Assembly (NCBI RefSeq): GCF_014645495.1
Contig: NZ_BMLV01000005.1
Coordinates: 1-64,000 of the forward strand
Length of the DNA: 64,000 bases
Origin: Cloacibacterium rupense
GTDB taxonomy: Bacteria > Bacteroidota > Bacteroidia > Flavobacteriales > Weeksellaceae
Direction: 5' to 3'
Position 1 is the first letter of the stretch; every line of letters begins with the position of its first letter. The position numbers and the translations under genes were made by a program. Shown one piece after another: positions 1 to 8,712 of this stretch. The notes under the pieces are model-generated. The model saw only the letters and a program-made list of their open reading frames with translations. It did not search any database and was not told where the DNA came from.

Positions 1-791
1 TCTAAATAGACAATATAATGATTCTTGAAATGTATCATTAGATTTGCTTTTTCATTAAAATCTAAAATACCCGGTGTGAGTATTATTTTAAATTTATTTA
101 GATAAGAAAAAGTTAAACCATTATTAATTGGTTTTCCAAAAAAATATATTAATAAAACTGGAACCAATACAGATAGTAAATATATAACATAAACCCAATA
201 TTTTTTTGGGTTGTTGATGTATATTATTAATAAAAAATAACCAATATAGAAAAAAGTCAATTCATGAAAAAGCGTAATAATAAACAAAAAAAATGGTATT
301 ATTAAATCTAAATGTTTTAATTTTTTGATATCACCCCACAAATAAAATGAAAATAAAGTAAACAATAGAATTTCTTTTCTGCCAATTGCTCCCAAAGCAA
401 CAATATTAAATAGAAAACCAACAGGCATTAATAGTAAAAACAAAAAACCAAAAGTATCTTGTCTTGATTTTTTAATAAATAAAAAAATTTGATATAAAAA
501 AATAAGCCATAATGATTCTACAAATAAAAAAACTAAATAATTAGGTTTGATACTGAATAAATTTCCCAAACTTAGGAATATAAATCCACTTAAACCTCTT
601 CTTTTAAATCCCCCATCTTGATAATTAATCAACCAATCACCTAAATTCCATCCTCTCATTTCAACTAGAAAATATAGAAACAAGTAAAAAGTAACAATAC
701 ATAAAACTAAAAATAAAAATAAGTAAGTGAAATTCTTAGAATTTAACTTTTCAAATAATATTCTTTTTAATTTTATATATTTATAATTCAT
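1..791 (-). CDS. Multi-pass membrane protein of polysaccharide locus (partial, C-terminus beyond window)
   Basis: About 263 codons are open from an ATG at 791 to the left edge, where the gene is cut. The product is very hydrophobic, with a first membrane segment near residues 20-45 and repeated Leu/Phe/Ile-rich segments after it. Around residues 48-68 it has the pattern W-N-L-G-D-W followed by GGFKRRGLSG, a soluble loop that I recall from uncharacterised membrane proteins of surface-polysaccharide clusters, but I cannot name a family. It is downstream of the pyruvyl transferase in the same direction, so it is probably the end of the same operon. A polymerase (Wzy/EpsG-like) or GT-C role is inference. 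It is more AT-rich than the housekeeping genes, as are the nearby transferases. Confidence 0.75.
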   Translation of the reverse strand, partial: MNYKYIKLKRILFEKLNSKNFTYLFLFLVLCIVTFYLFLYFLVEMRGWNLGDWLINYQDGGFKRRGLSGFIFLSLGNLFSIKPNYLVFLFVESLWLIFLYQIFLFIKKSRQDTFGFLFLLLMPVGFLFNIVALGAIGRKEILLFTLFSFYLWGDIKKLKHLDLIIPFFLFIITLFHELTFFYIGYFLLIIYINNPKKYWVYVIYLLSVLVPVLLIYFFGKPINNGLTFSYLNKFKIILTPGILDFNEKANLMIHFKNHYIVYL

Positions 792-873
792 TTTTTATAT
801 ATTCTTGTGCTTCAAAAATGCTAAATATTCTGGTAATTTTTAGTTTGAACTAAAAAAACCATTTCAAAAATTT

Positions 874-2031
874 TTACATAATTTCAGCCAGATAACCTTT
901 CGCCTTTCTAGACATTTCTTTAATTTCTGGAATTCTCTTTTTTAAAACTTCTTTAATGAGGTCTTCTTCCGCTTTCATTTCTTCAAAAGAAGCAATGAGC
1001 TTTTGGGCATCCGAAATTTCATTAAGCCCTAAAACCAATTTTTCTTCGCCAAATAAATCTTGGGCAATGCCTTTCGATTTTACAGAATATCCCAAAACCA
1101 TGGTAGGTACTCCTATAGAATACGCTGCAATGGTGGCGTGTGTTCTGGCGCCTATAAAAAATCTCATCTTGGCAATATACCCTTTGTATTCTGTAGCGTT
1201 TAGATGGTCTGGCAAAAGAAAAACTCTATTGGTTTCTTTGTATTTTTCAAAAAACTCTTTCAGGGTCTCATAATCATTGCTAATTTTTATAGTAACGTGC
1301 GGAACCAAAGCAATCGTAAAATCAGTAGTTCTTAAAATGTGGTCTATCAAAAGAAAAGCAGCCTCTTTAGATGGAGGATTTCTTGCAAAAACCAATGGCG
1401 AAAAATTAAAACCTACCGTTTTATTTTCTAAAAATTTTTCAGGAAGTGGCAATTCTGTTTTTTCCATCAAAAAAGCACCGTCTGCCACCAATTTCACGTT
1501 TTTACACCCTGCATTTTTAAGAACAGATTCTGTTATCGTTTCTCTAGCCAAAAGCAAATCAAACCGTTGTAAATCTTCTATTTTGGCTGGTGACAGATCT
1601 TCTTGACCAATGGAAGCCCCCCATAAAATAAGTTTTTTTCCAGATTTTTTGATTAGACGATTGATTTCATAAAAGCCTGGCAATTCTCCATAACAATAAT
1701 TATCACCCCCTACCGAAATAAAAACATCATAGTTTTTGATTTGAGAGATAATATCTTTTTGTACATATTGATGATGGTATTTTTCATTGTTGAAAAATTT
1801 CACGTAAAATGCAGATTTTAGCCAATCCCAAGAATACTTTCTCGGGGGCAATTGTTGATGAATAAAGATTTGATGGAGGTGCTCTAAATGCTTATCCGTC
1901 TCTGGCTCATATGAAGCCAAATCTAGAAGGGCATCAGGAAACTGAGCTTTAATTTCTGCAACGGCAGTTCTTACAATAGCTTCGCAACCTCTGTTTAAAC
2001 TACCCCCATGAAGGAAAAGGAGAATTCTCAT
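874..2031 (-). CDS. Polysaccharide pyruvyl transferase family protein
   Basis: This 385-residue protein would transfer pyruvate from phosphoenolpyruvate to a sugar of a surface polysaccharide, adding a ketal and a negative charge. The family (CsaB/WcaK type) is indicated by the N-terminal HGGSLNRGCEA segment (residues 8-18), a glycine-rich SVGGDNYCYGE stretch near 106-116, GASIGQE near 139, and the C-terminal GARTHATIAAYSIGVP signature near 293. No signal peptide is seen, so it acts in the cytoplasm on lipid-linked sugars. Its ATG overlaps the stop of the upstream glycosyltransferase by 4 bp (ATGA), which indicates translational coupling. The exact acceptor sugar cannot be told. Confidence 0.88.
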   Translation of the reverse strand: MRILLFLHGGSLNRGCEAIVRTAVAEIKAQFPDALLDLASYEPETDKHLEHLHQIFIHQQLPPRKYSWDWLKSAFYVKFFNNEKYHHQYVQKDIISQIKNYDVFISVGGDNYCYGELPGFYEINRLIKKSGKKLILWGASIGQEDLSPAKIEDLQRFDLLLARETITESVLKNAGCKNVKLVADGAFLMEKTELPLPEKFLENKTVGFNFSPLVFARNPPSKEAAFLLIDHILRTTDFTIALVPHVTIKISNDYETLKEFFEKYKETNRVFLLPDHLNATEYKGYIAKMRFFIGARTHATIAAYSIGVPTMVLGYSVKSKGIAQDLFGEEKLVLGLNEISDAQKLIASFEEMKAEEDLIKEVLKKRIPEIKEMSRKAKGYLAEIM

Positions 2032-3038
2032 TGATTTCTAATATAACTATACAAAGTGTAAAGATACAATTTCAAAATGTTTTTAGATTGTATGGCATTG
2101 AAAATGGCTTGATCATAACGCCCCAAATTTTGTTTCAAAGCATCATCTGAAAATACCTGCTTCACTACTTCATGATTAATAATTTCTTTGATTTTTGAAA
2201 ACCGTTGCCCCCAAGAAAACTGATTTTTGGGATGAAAATAAATATAAATTAAGGCAATAATGCTTCTAAAAAACCTACGTTTCTTTAATCGTAATATTTC
2301 TATGTCTGAAATAGAGTTTCCAAAATATTTTTGATAATCATATTGGTATATCGCCACATTGCTTTGCAAATAATCATTCCTCACCACATTCTTGGTAGCA
2401 CTCCCTTCAACTTCTCGGTAAAAATAACTTTGAAATTGAGTTTCACTTATTTTTTGAGCCAAAGAAAAAACCTGATGATTAAATTGGGCATCTTCGGCAA
2501 TTCTTACTCCGACAGGAAATTGAGCCCTCGATTTTTTAATCAAATCGTTTGTATAAAACTTATTACAAACCGAATTATAATAATCACTTTCTATAAATTT
2601 AGGAAATATTTTTTGCTCAATATCTTTTCTCTCACTGTTTTCTATAGATAATTCAGTTTGTTTTTCTGTAGATTTTTGGGTTAAAAATTGAGAAATGATA
2701 ATATCGCTACCTTCATGTTCAACAATGTCAATATAATGTCCCAAAGTAGCTGGATGCAACCAATCATCTGCATCTACAAAAGTAATATACTCTCCTTTTG
2801 CATTGTCTAAACCTAAATTTCTAGCAGCAGAAACGCCTTTATTTTCTTGAGAAAAAATCTTGAGCCGCGCTTCCTTTTTTTGATATTCCTTTAAAATCTC
2901 TATAGAACGGTCGCTAGAACCATCATTAATGGCCAATATTTCAAAATCCGTATAGGTCTGTTGGCTGATGCTCAGCAAACATTCTTCCAAATAAGGCTCT
3001 GAATTGAAAACCGGAATGATGATGGAGATTTTTGGCAT
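2028..3038 (-). CDS. GT2 family glycosyltransferase
   Basis: A 336-residue GT-A fold transferase that adds one sugar from a nucleotide-sugar donor to the growing polysaccharide repeat unit. The family start is classical: ISIIIPVFNSEPYLEECL at residues 4-21, INDGSSD near 37-43 for nucleotide binding, and a DXD-type motif FVDADDW at 87-93. The C-terminal half is less conserved and no membrane segment stands out. A TTG three codons further upstream keeps the frame open, but the ATG at 3038 followed by PKISIII is the better start. The stop overlaps the start of the pyruvyl transferase gene. Donor and acceptor are unknown. Confidence 0.88.
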   Translation of the reverse strand: MPKISIIIPVFNSEPYLEECLLSISQQTYTDFEILAINDGSSDRSIEILKEYQKKEARLKIFSQENKGVSAARNLGLDNAKGEYITFVDADDWLHPATLGHYIDIVEHEGSDIIISQFLTQKSTEKQTELSIENSERKDIEQKIFPKFIESDYYNSVCNKFYTNDLIKKSRAQFPVGVRIAEDAQFNHQVFSLAQKISETQFQSYFYREVEGSATKNVVRNDYLQSNVAIYQYDYQKYFGNSISDIEILRLKKRRFFRSIIALIYIYFHPKNQFSWGQRFSKIKEIINHEVVKQVFSDDALKQNLGRYDQAIFNAIQSKNILKLYLYTLYSYIRNQ

Positions 3039-3106
3039 TACTTTCAATAAAAAGTTTAAAATAAATCTAAAACTTCATACAAATAAAAGAAAAGTTATAT
3101 ACATAT

Positions 3107-4087
3107 CTATAACTTTTTAATTTTCTGTATCAATTGATAGACTTTGGTTTTGAAAATCAATTTCTTTTGATGTCTCGAAAATTTAGAAAAAGAAACATCA
3201 AAATAAGGATATTTTTCGGCAATGCTTGTTGCCAAATGCCAATATCCTTTTTCTAATAAAAGCTTTTTGAGCTCTACATATTTAGGTTGATAGAGATTAG
3301 GCAAAATATGAAGTTCTACGATTCTGGTGATAAACACCAAAATGACCTTATCAAAATACTGTTGGGCTTCTGCATTCTCAGGAGAAAAATGTTGATGTTT
3401 ATATTCGTCTAAAATGCTAATGGCATTCATAAACCCTTGATAACCTTCTTCGGTAATGGCCTTTTTGGAAAGTGAATTGGGGCGGACGAGATAATTGTAA
3501 ACCAATTCTGAACTATAGGAAACTCTTTTTGCATTGCTTTGTACTAATGCATTAAAAACAGAATCAGGTCCTACAATAATATTTAACGGAAACAGAATAT
3601 CTCCTATCACAGTCTTTTTATATATTGTTGCAGGAAAAGGTCTTCTTTCGTGTTGTAGGCCTGATAAGATTTCATTATTGCTAAGGTTTGGTAAACTTTG
3701 AATAAATTGATAATCTTCAGAAATATGATTAATTTTAAGATAAAGAATATCTAAATTTTGAGATTCTACGCTATGCAATGCTTTAGATAAAGCGAATTCA
3801 TCATAGTAATCATCTGAATCTAAAAAGGTGACATATTCTCCTTTAGATAAAACAAGGGCTCTATTTCTAGAAATCGCTTCACCAGAGTTTTCTTGATCTT
3901 CTAAAATAATATTAATGTATTTTTTTTGAAATTCTTTTAAAATTTTTGATGTACTATCTGTAGAGCCATCATTAATGCAAACCACTTCAAAATCCTGAGT
4001 TTTTAGATTTTGCTGAAATACACTTTCTAAACATTTTTGCAAATATTTTTCTGCGTTGTATACCGGTATAATGATGGAGAGTTTCAT
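3107..4087 (-). CDS. GT2 family glycosyltransferase
   Basis: A 326-residue cytoplasmic glycosyltransferase. Residues 3-20 (LSIIIPVYNAEKYLQKCL), INDGSTDST at 38-46 and FLDSDDYYD at 88-96 show the GT2 nucleotide-sugar fold with its metal-binding DXD. The C-terminus is basic and helix-rich (ends IQKIKKL), common in enzymes that sit on the membrane face. It overlaps the upstream GT-D gene by 4 bp, so the two are co-translated. Close in style to the neighbouring 336-residue GT2, suggesting related but distinct linkages in the same repeat unit; the sugar cannot be predicted. Confidence 0.88.
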   Translation of the reverse strand: MKLSIIIPVYNAEKYLQKCLESVFQQNLKTQDFEVVCINDGSTDSTSKILKEFQKKYINIILEDQENSGEAISRNRALVLSKGEYVTFLDSDDYYDEFALSKALHSVESQNLDILYLKINHISEDYQFIQSLPNLSNNEILSGLQHERRPFPATIYKKTVIGDILFPLNIIVGPDSVFNALVQSNAKRVSYSSELVYNYLVRPNSLSKKAITEEGYQGFMNAISILDEYKHQHFSPENAEAQQYFDKVILVFITRIVELHILPNLYQPKYVELKKLLLEKGYWHLATSIAEKYPYFDVSFSKFSRHQKKLIFKTKVYQLIQKIKKL

Positions 4088-4965
4088 TCTTCAATTTTAT
4101 AAATAATACTATTAAGGTAACTTTCTCTAAGATTATCTGGTAAATCTATGGAGTCTTGATTGGTAGATTCATTCACCAATCTATATTTTACAGGAATTTT
4201 ATATTCTGCTTTTTCCAGATACCAACTGTATTCTATATCTACATGCCCAATATCTACTGCCCAAAACCCAGCCAATGCCAAGTCATAAGAAAGCACAGTA
4301 GCTGTAGGACCTAAAGCAATTAAAATTAATTTATTCTCTCCTAACTTTTTTGTCATTTCTAGAATTGCATTGTATTTGGAAAACGCATTTTTTGAAGGAC
4401 AAAGAATCCTCTGCAAAGAAGCAGTATTATCAAACAAATCATTTCCTATTCCTAATCGAGAATATTCACCTTCTACAATTAAAATATCTTTTCCCTCCCA
4501 AATTTTTTTGAGATTTCTGATGTTTTTTTGTACTTGAGACTTGTCTTTGTAATCCAAATAAAACCTTGAAATAAAAGCGTTTCCATAGCTTTTATCCTTT
4601 TTAAAATACGGAGCTAATTGGTTTCCATATTTATTTATAAAATCTATCCACCAATATTTCACGTTCAGTTTAAAAGCTTTTACAGACTGAAAACTTTCTG
4701 GTATGGCTACCAAATGGTTTTCTAAATCTGAGGTGAGGACTTCTTTTAACCGCTCTGTTAATAATTGATTTTCTTCTTGAAATTTTAAATTCTCATTCGG
4801 TAAAATCAATCTAAATTCTCCATCCCCAAATCTGGAAATAGATTTTTTATGGTTTGCAATCTCGAAAATAGTTTCTCCTATCCCTAAAACTTTAGGAAAG
4901 AAAAAATACTTTCTGAAAGGTATTGTTCTGATATACCAATAAAAAAAATAGAGAGGTTGAAACAT
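4084..4965 (-). CDS. GT-D fold glycosyltransferase (DUF1792 family)
   Basis: A 293-residue protein with the motif SISRFGDGEFRLI at residues 42-54, the hallmark of the DUF1792 / GT-D glycosyltransferases first described in streptococcal glycoprotein glycosylation. A second conserved stretch, ILIVEGEYSRLGIGNDLFDN (about 160-180), and ILIALGPTATVLSYDLA near 213-230, fit the same family. The first 15 residues are aromatic and hydrophobic and may help membrane association. The stop overlaps the start of the downstream GT2 gene by 4 bp. In this locus it probably adds a sugar to the surface polysaccharide; the substrate is unknown. The family call rests on motif recall only. Confidence 0.8.
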   Translation of the reverse strand: MFQPLYFFYWYIRTIPFRKYFFFPKVLGIGETIFEIANHKKSISRFGDGEFRLILPNENLKFQEENQLLTERLKEVLTSDLENHLVAIPESFQSVKAFKLNVKYWWIDFINKYGNQLAPYFKKDKSYGNAFISRFYLDYKDKSQVQKNIRNLKKIWEGKDILIVEGEYSRLGIGNDLFDNTASLQRILCPSKNAFSKYNAILEMTKKLGENKLILIALGPTATVLSYDLALAGFWAVDIGHVDIEYSWYLEKAEYKIPVKYRLVNESTNQDSIDLPDNLRESYLNSIIYKIEE

Positions 4966-4967
4966 TT

Positions 4968-5783
4968 TTATTTTTTAAAACTGAAAAACCTGTTCAATAA
5001 AATTTTGAATAAAGTAAAATTAGAATAAACAGACAAATCGTATTTATACCAATTTTTATAAGTTTCAAAAAAAGGTTTAATATCTTGTCCTCTTCTTGCA
5101 AGATGATTTGACTTAACCATAAAAGCCCAGTCATTCATGTAATCTTTATTTTTACCCTGAGAAATCCCCCCCTCATGTATTCTATGAAAATATAATTTTT
5201 CATCAAAATGTAATATTTCGCCTTGTTCCTCAAGAATAATAAATAAATCTAAATCTTCAGCTCCTTTCAAATAAGGATTAATACCAATGGTTTTATTGTA
5301 AAGTTCTTTTTTAAAAGTTATAAAATGAGAAACTTGACTCTCATCAATAATTGATTTATTTACTGGTTGGGCAATAGTTTTTTTATAAACCCCTTTTATT
5401 TCTCCAAACTTATCAAAATAAACTGTTGATGTATAGACAATACTAGCTGTGTGCTGATTTTGATGTGCAAATATCATCTTTTCCACTGCTTCTGGATGTA
5501 AATAATCATCTGAATCTAATATTCCACATATTTCACCATTAGAGAGTTCTATCATTTTTCTTTTAGTGAAACCTACTCCTTTATTCAAAGAATTTTTATA
5601 TATCTTGATTCTTTTATCTTTGATAGCTAACTCTTCTGCTATTTCTACAGAATTATCGGTAGAGCCATCATCTACAAAAATAATTTCAATGTTTTCATAA
5701 GTTTGATTTAATGCACTATTGATACACTCATATAAATAATTAGAATTGTTATAGTTTGCAATTAAAATAGAGAACAAAAACAT
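4968..5783 (-). CDS. GT2 family glycosyltransferase
   Basis: A 271-residue GT2 enzyme. The start FSILIANYNNSNYLYECI (residues 4-21), FVDDGSTDNS near 36-45 and GILDSDDYLHPE near 87-98 are the nucleotide-sugar and DXD motifs. The later segment with GAEDLDLFI near residue 175 carries the usual ED pair expected for the catalytic base. The gene is noticeably AT-rich (long A and T runs, mostly A/T third positions) compared with glyA or nrdA, which fits acquisition as part of an exchangeable capsule cassette. Only 2 bp separate it from the downstream GT-D gene. Sugar specificity is not predictable. Confidence 0.87.
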   Translation of the reverse strand: MFLFSILIANYNNSNYLYECINSALNQTYENIEIIFVDDGSTDNSVEIAEELAIKDKRIKIYKNSLNKGVGFTKRKMIELSNGEICGILDSDDYLHPEAVEKMIFAHQNQHTASIVYTSTVYFDKFGEIKGVYKKTIAQPVNKSIIDESQVSHFITFKKELYNKTIGINPYLKGAEDLDLFIILEEQGEILHFDEKLYFHRIHEGGISQGKNKDYMNDWAFMVKSNHLARRGQDIKPFFETYKNWYKYDLSVYSNFTLFKILLNRFFSFKK

Positions 5784-5793
5784 ATTTTTGGAT

Positions 5794-6570
5794 TTATTTT
5801 TTCAAAATTTTCAAAATTTTTAGTAATCTTACTCTTTTAGAGTTGTTATAATAGTTAAATATTGACTCTAATTTTTCTCTGTTTTGATAAACATCAAGAA
5901 ACATCTCAAAATGATCTTTTAATACATTATCTCTCTCTTTTTTTAGTAACATTTGTTTACTTAGGTTATTACTTACACCGCCCATTTCAAAAACAGTAAA
6001 AGGATTATCTACGAACCTATAACTAGAATTAAATTTACAAAGCGCTAATAACAAGAATTTCCAATCAGATACTATTTCGAGTTCTTCATCATAATATCCA
6101 TATTTTTCAAATAATGATTTTTTATGTAATATCGACTGATGATTTAAACTTGAATTGAAAAAAAAAGAAAAACTTAATTTATTAGGAACATAACCTGTTT
6201 TAAGAGTGCCATCTAATTTTTTTATTATGCTCCTAAAATAAATTATATCAAAATCATTAAAAAGAAAAAAATTATCTTTCAATACAGTTTGTTCATAAAA
6301 ATAATCACCACTATTCAAAAAAAGAAGATACTCACCTTTGGCCACTTTTATGCCTTTGTTCATGGCGTTATAAATCCCTTTATCAGGTTCTGACACCCAA
6401 TAAGAAATTTTATCCTTATTAAACTCTATTAATTCTTTACTCCCATCAGTAGAACCTCCATCAATAACAATATATTCAAAATCTTGAAAGGTCTGGTTAA
6501 AAACTGAATCAAAAGTTTTTTTAAGCCCCTCAAAGTTGTTATAATTGATGGTAATAATAGATAATTTCAT
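5794..6570 (-). CDS. GT2 family glycosyltransferase (WcaA/colanic-acid type)
   Basis: A 258-residue transferase with KLSIITINYNNFEGLKKTF at the N-terminus, YIVIDGGSTDGSKELI near 33-48, EPDKGIYNAMNKGI near 61-74 and FLNSGDYF near 84-91. This set (IDGGSTDG, then D-K-G-Y-A-N-K-G, then NSGD in place of a DXD) marks the GT2 subgroup often labelled WcaA-like or PGL/p-HBAD-type. Cytoplasmic, no membrane segment. It is the first intact gene downstream of a chimeric remnant that itself begins like a GT2 gene. Very AT-rich. Substrate unknown. Confidence 0.86.
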   Translation of the reverse strand: MKLSIITINYNNFEGLKKTFDSVFNQTFQDFEYIVIDGGSTDGSKELIEFNKDKISYWVSEPDKGIYNAMNKGIKVAKGEYLLFLNSGDYFYEQTVLKDNFFLFNDFDIIYFRSIIKKLDGTLKTGYVPNKLSFSFFFNSSLNHQSILHKKSLFEKYGYYDEELEIVSDWKFLLLALCKFNSSYRFVDNPFTVFEMGGVSNNLSKQMLLKKERDNVLKDHFEMFLDVYQNREKLESIFNYYNNSKRVRLLKILKILKK

Positions 6571-6608
6571 TTTAAATAGAAAGACATTAACAATTGAGCA
6601 TCTTTAGT

Positions 6609-6776
6609 CTAAAAACAAAATTCTCTTCCCCAGACTTTCTTCTCTTGACCTATAGTATATAAAAATCCATAACCATTCTCATTAAAGGTGGCGGAAACAT
6701 AAACAGACGGCAAACACTCATCCAAATATTGGGATTGGCTATAACAAGGGACTATAACAGAAATCAATGGATTCAA
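6609..6776 (-). pseudogene. Chimeric remnant: GT2 N-terminus fused to a wzc C-terminal tail
   Basis: Read from a TTG at 6776 (probably a decayed ATG), this 56-codon frame starts like a GT2 transferase (NPLISVIVPCY, then QYLDECLPSV, residues 2-25). It then changes into a Wzc-like tyrosine-rich tail (ENGYGFLYT, then GQEKKVWG) and stops at 6609. The last 40 bases match the end of the intact wzc copy at 8713-8750 closely, but one base is missing, so the intact ending KKAWWKKILFLD became KKVWGREFCF. A stop lies directly before the TTG. The simplest reading is a deletion that joined the start of a lost transferase gene to the end of a second wzc gene. It is unlikely to be functional. Confidence 0.75.
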
Positions 6777-6993
6777 AGGAAATTCTATTTAAAAACTTCT
6801 ACAAAAATAATTAAGAAAACCATAAAACAAGCAACATTTAATAAAAAAGAAAAAAAAACCAACTTTTGTTCAATTCTCTCTGTAATCTTCTTCGGAAATG
6901 AATTGCTTTTTCAGAATGGATAATAAACAACTTGAACCCTTTGATTTTAAAAATTAATTGCAAAATGGGTTATTCTTTAAGATGCTTCAACGG
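6777..6993. other. AT-rich degenerate intergenic stretch
   Basis: No gene can be supported here. The minus strand has short open stretches broken by stops, for example ILKKQFISEEDYREN followed by a stop near 6880-6925, which could be leftovers of a lost transferase, but no family is recognisable. Together with the adjacent chimeric remnant it forms a 420-bp scar in the polysaccharide locus. A small plus-strand open frame in the region is not gene-like. Confidence 0.4.
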
Positions 6994-8577
6994 TTATTCT
7001 ATCGTATAATAAATATATGAAGCAAAAGGTACCGAACGCTTTGGGCCTTTCACCTCACCTATTTTGTATTTTATATTTCTTTCTTTAAACTTAAGATAAT
7101 ATTGCTGAAAACTATAAGGATGAGACAAATCTAAGGTAATCGTCCTATGGCCAATAGAATCTATAAAAGCATGCATCTTGTAGGTATTGTAATTTATTTT
7201 CACAAGGGTTACTGCGCTAAATACCAATATATTGACCATATAAACCCATAACACCACCTTAGACAACCAATTAGAAATCTTATCTTGAGAAAGAAGTCCA
7301 CCAATCATTAAAAATACAGGCAACAACCAAATTTGAGCGGATAATCTAGGCCACCAACTTGCCGGATTCACCAATATACTCACAAGAAGTGCCGAAGCTA
7401 TTAACACCATAATCTTCTTATCGATTTCGCCTCTTTTCATTACTAAACTCAAAGCCAATAGTACCGAAACAACAAGAATTCCACTAAATAAAAAACCAAA
7501 ACCTCCCAATTTGGTATCGTTGGATAAAATCACCTCTTCTTTTGAAAAACTAAAAGGAAGTTTGATAGCTTCAGAAAAAACCACTTTCCTATCATTGGTG
7601 GTCTTTGAAAATAAAGAAATCAATATTCTTTCTACCCGATTCTTATGAAGCAACACCTCAGGAATATTTTGATTAATAATATCTATTTTTTGCTCGCCAT
7701 AAAATGGATGTAATATATGGCTTCCTCTTTGAAGATTGTTATTAAAAGGATGTACATTGCAAATACCCACCAGCAACAAAACAGATAAATAGGGTAAAAC
7801 CATAATTCTCTTTTGGTAGAGATAATGATACAACATCGCAAAAAATAAAAAAACAATGAAAATAGGAATTGATGAAAATTTAATCGAACAAAAAATTACA
7901 GAACTGAATACAAAAACAATGAGGTCTTGCGGCTTTTTATCAAAAAAATAAAGAAGTAATGAGGCAAATGAAGTAACCAATAATAGATACCAATTTCCAT
8001 CTACATAGTAGGTAAAAGCTTGGGTCACAACTACTGGATTGAAAATAACTATAAAACTAATAAGTACCTTATGTACATCTTTTAAAGCTAATGTATCTAT
8101 AAACCTCCAAACCATCACACCCGAAACATACATCATCAATAAATTAAACATTTTACCTGACTCTATTTTATGAGTAACCAGATAAATATTCGCTTGTATA
8201 ATTTCATTCCCTTTTTGATAAAAGTTCACCCAAAAGCTAAAAGCATGACTGTTTTCATAAATAGGATTCCATCCATTTTTAATGAGGTAAATACTTTCTT
8301 GATGATAGCCTTGCCCATCCCAAGAAGTGTCAAAATACAATACCGCAAGAAAATAACTGATGACAATAACCAAAAGAGCTAAAAATACAGAGACATATAT
8401 TTCTTTCGCTTTTTTCACCACAAAAATCAAAAGCAATAATGAAATAAAAAAACCAATAACTAAAACAATTCGATGCAAATCAAATCCTAAAATAAAAGCT
8501 ATATTAGAAGAAAGTAGTGTAATCGAAAAAAAACAAATTAAAAAAAACGAAGAATTGAAAAACACCTGTTTCGCCAT
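6994..8577 (-). CDS. Multi-pass membrane protein, possible GT-C type transferase or polymerase
   Basis: A 527-residue protein with about 11-13 hydrophobic segments from residue 8 onwards. After the third segment it has a loop with FDTSWDGQGYHQES (about residues 87-100). An acidic residue in the first large periplasmic loop followed by Tyr-His is typical of GT-C fold enzymes, so a lipid-linked sugar transferase or polymerase is plausible, but this is inference. The last 60 residues are soluble. The gene lies just downstream of wzc in the same direction, a usual place for polymerase or flippase genes. The ATG at 8577 is preferred to the TTG two codons upstream. I do not recognise a named family. 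Confidence 0.8.
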   Translation of the reverse strand: MAKQVFFNSSFFLICFFSITLLSSNIAFILGFDLHRIVLVIGFFISLLLLIFVVKKAKEIYVSVFLALLVIVISYFLAVLYFDTSWDGQGYHQESIYLIKNGWNPIYENSHAFSFWVNFYQKGNEIIQANIYLVTHKIESGKMFNLLMMYVSGVMVWRFIDTLALKDVHKVLISFIVIFNPVVVTQAFTYYVDGNWYLLLVTSFASLLLYFFDKKPQDLIVFVFSSVIFCSIKFSSIPIFIVFLFFAMLYHYLYQKRIMVLPYLSVLLLVGICNVHPFNNNLQRGSHILHPFYGEQKIDIINQNIPEVLLHKNRVERILISLFSKTTNDRKVVFSEAIKLPFSFSKEEVILSNDTKLGGFGFLFSGILVVSVLLALSLVMKRGEIDKKIMVLIASALLVSILVNPASWWPRLSAQIWLLPVFLMIGGLLSQDKISNWLSKVVLWVYMVNILVFSAVTLVKINYNTYKMHAFIDSIGHRTITLDLSHPYSFQQYYLKFKERNIKYKIGEVKGPKRSVPFASYIYYTIE

Positions 8578-8712
8578 ATCCAATTGTTTGTCTGTTCAAT
8601 AAAGAATTACCACATAAAAAAAGATGAATACTAACCTATAAAAGCCTTTTACCAATGAAAGAATACCCACTTCATCAAGTAATCTTTTTCAATTTCTAAC
8701 GCTTCAAATCGA

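Noticed and set aside
6729..6923. Plus-strand open frame of 64 codons between capsule genes
   Set aside because: It lies opposite the chimeric remnant and has no start context or recognisable motif.
8649..8708. Short minus-strand frame ending MKWVFFHW just after wzc
   Set aside because: Nineteen codons without a start, out of frame with wzc; may be a remnant but nothing supports a gene.
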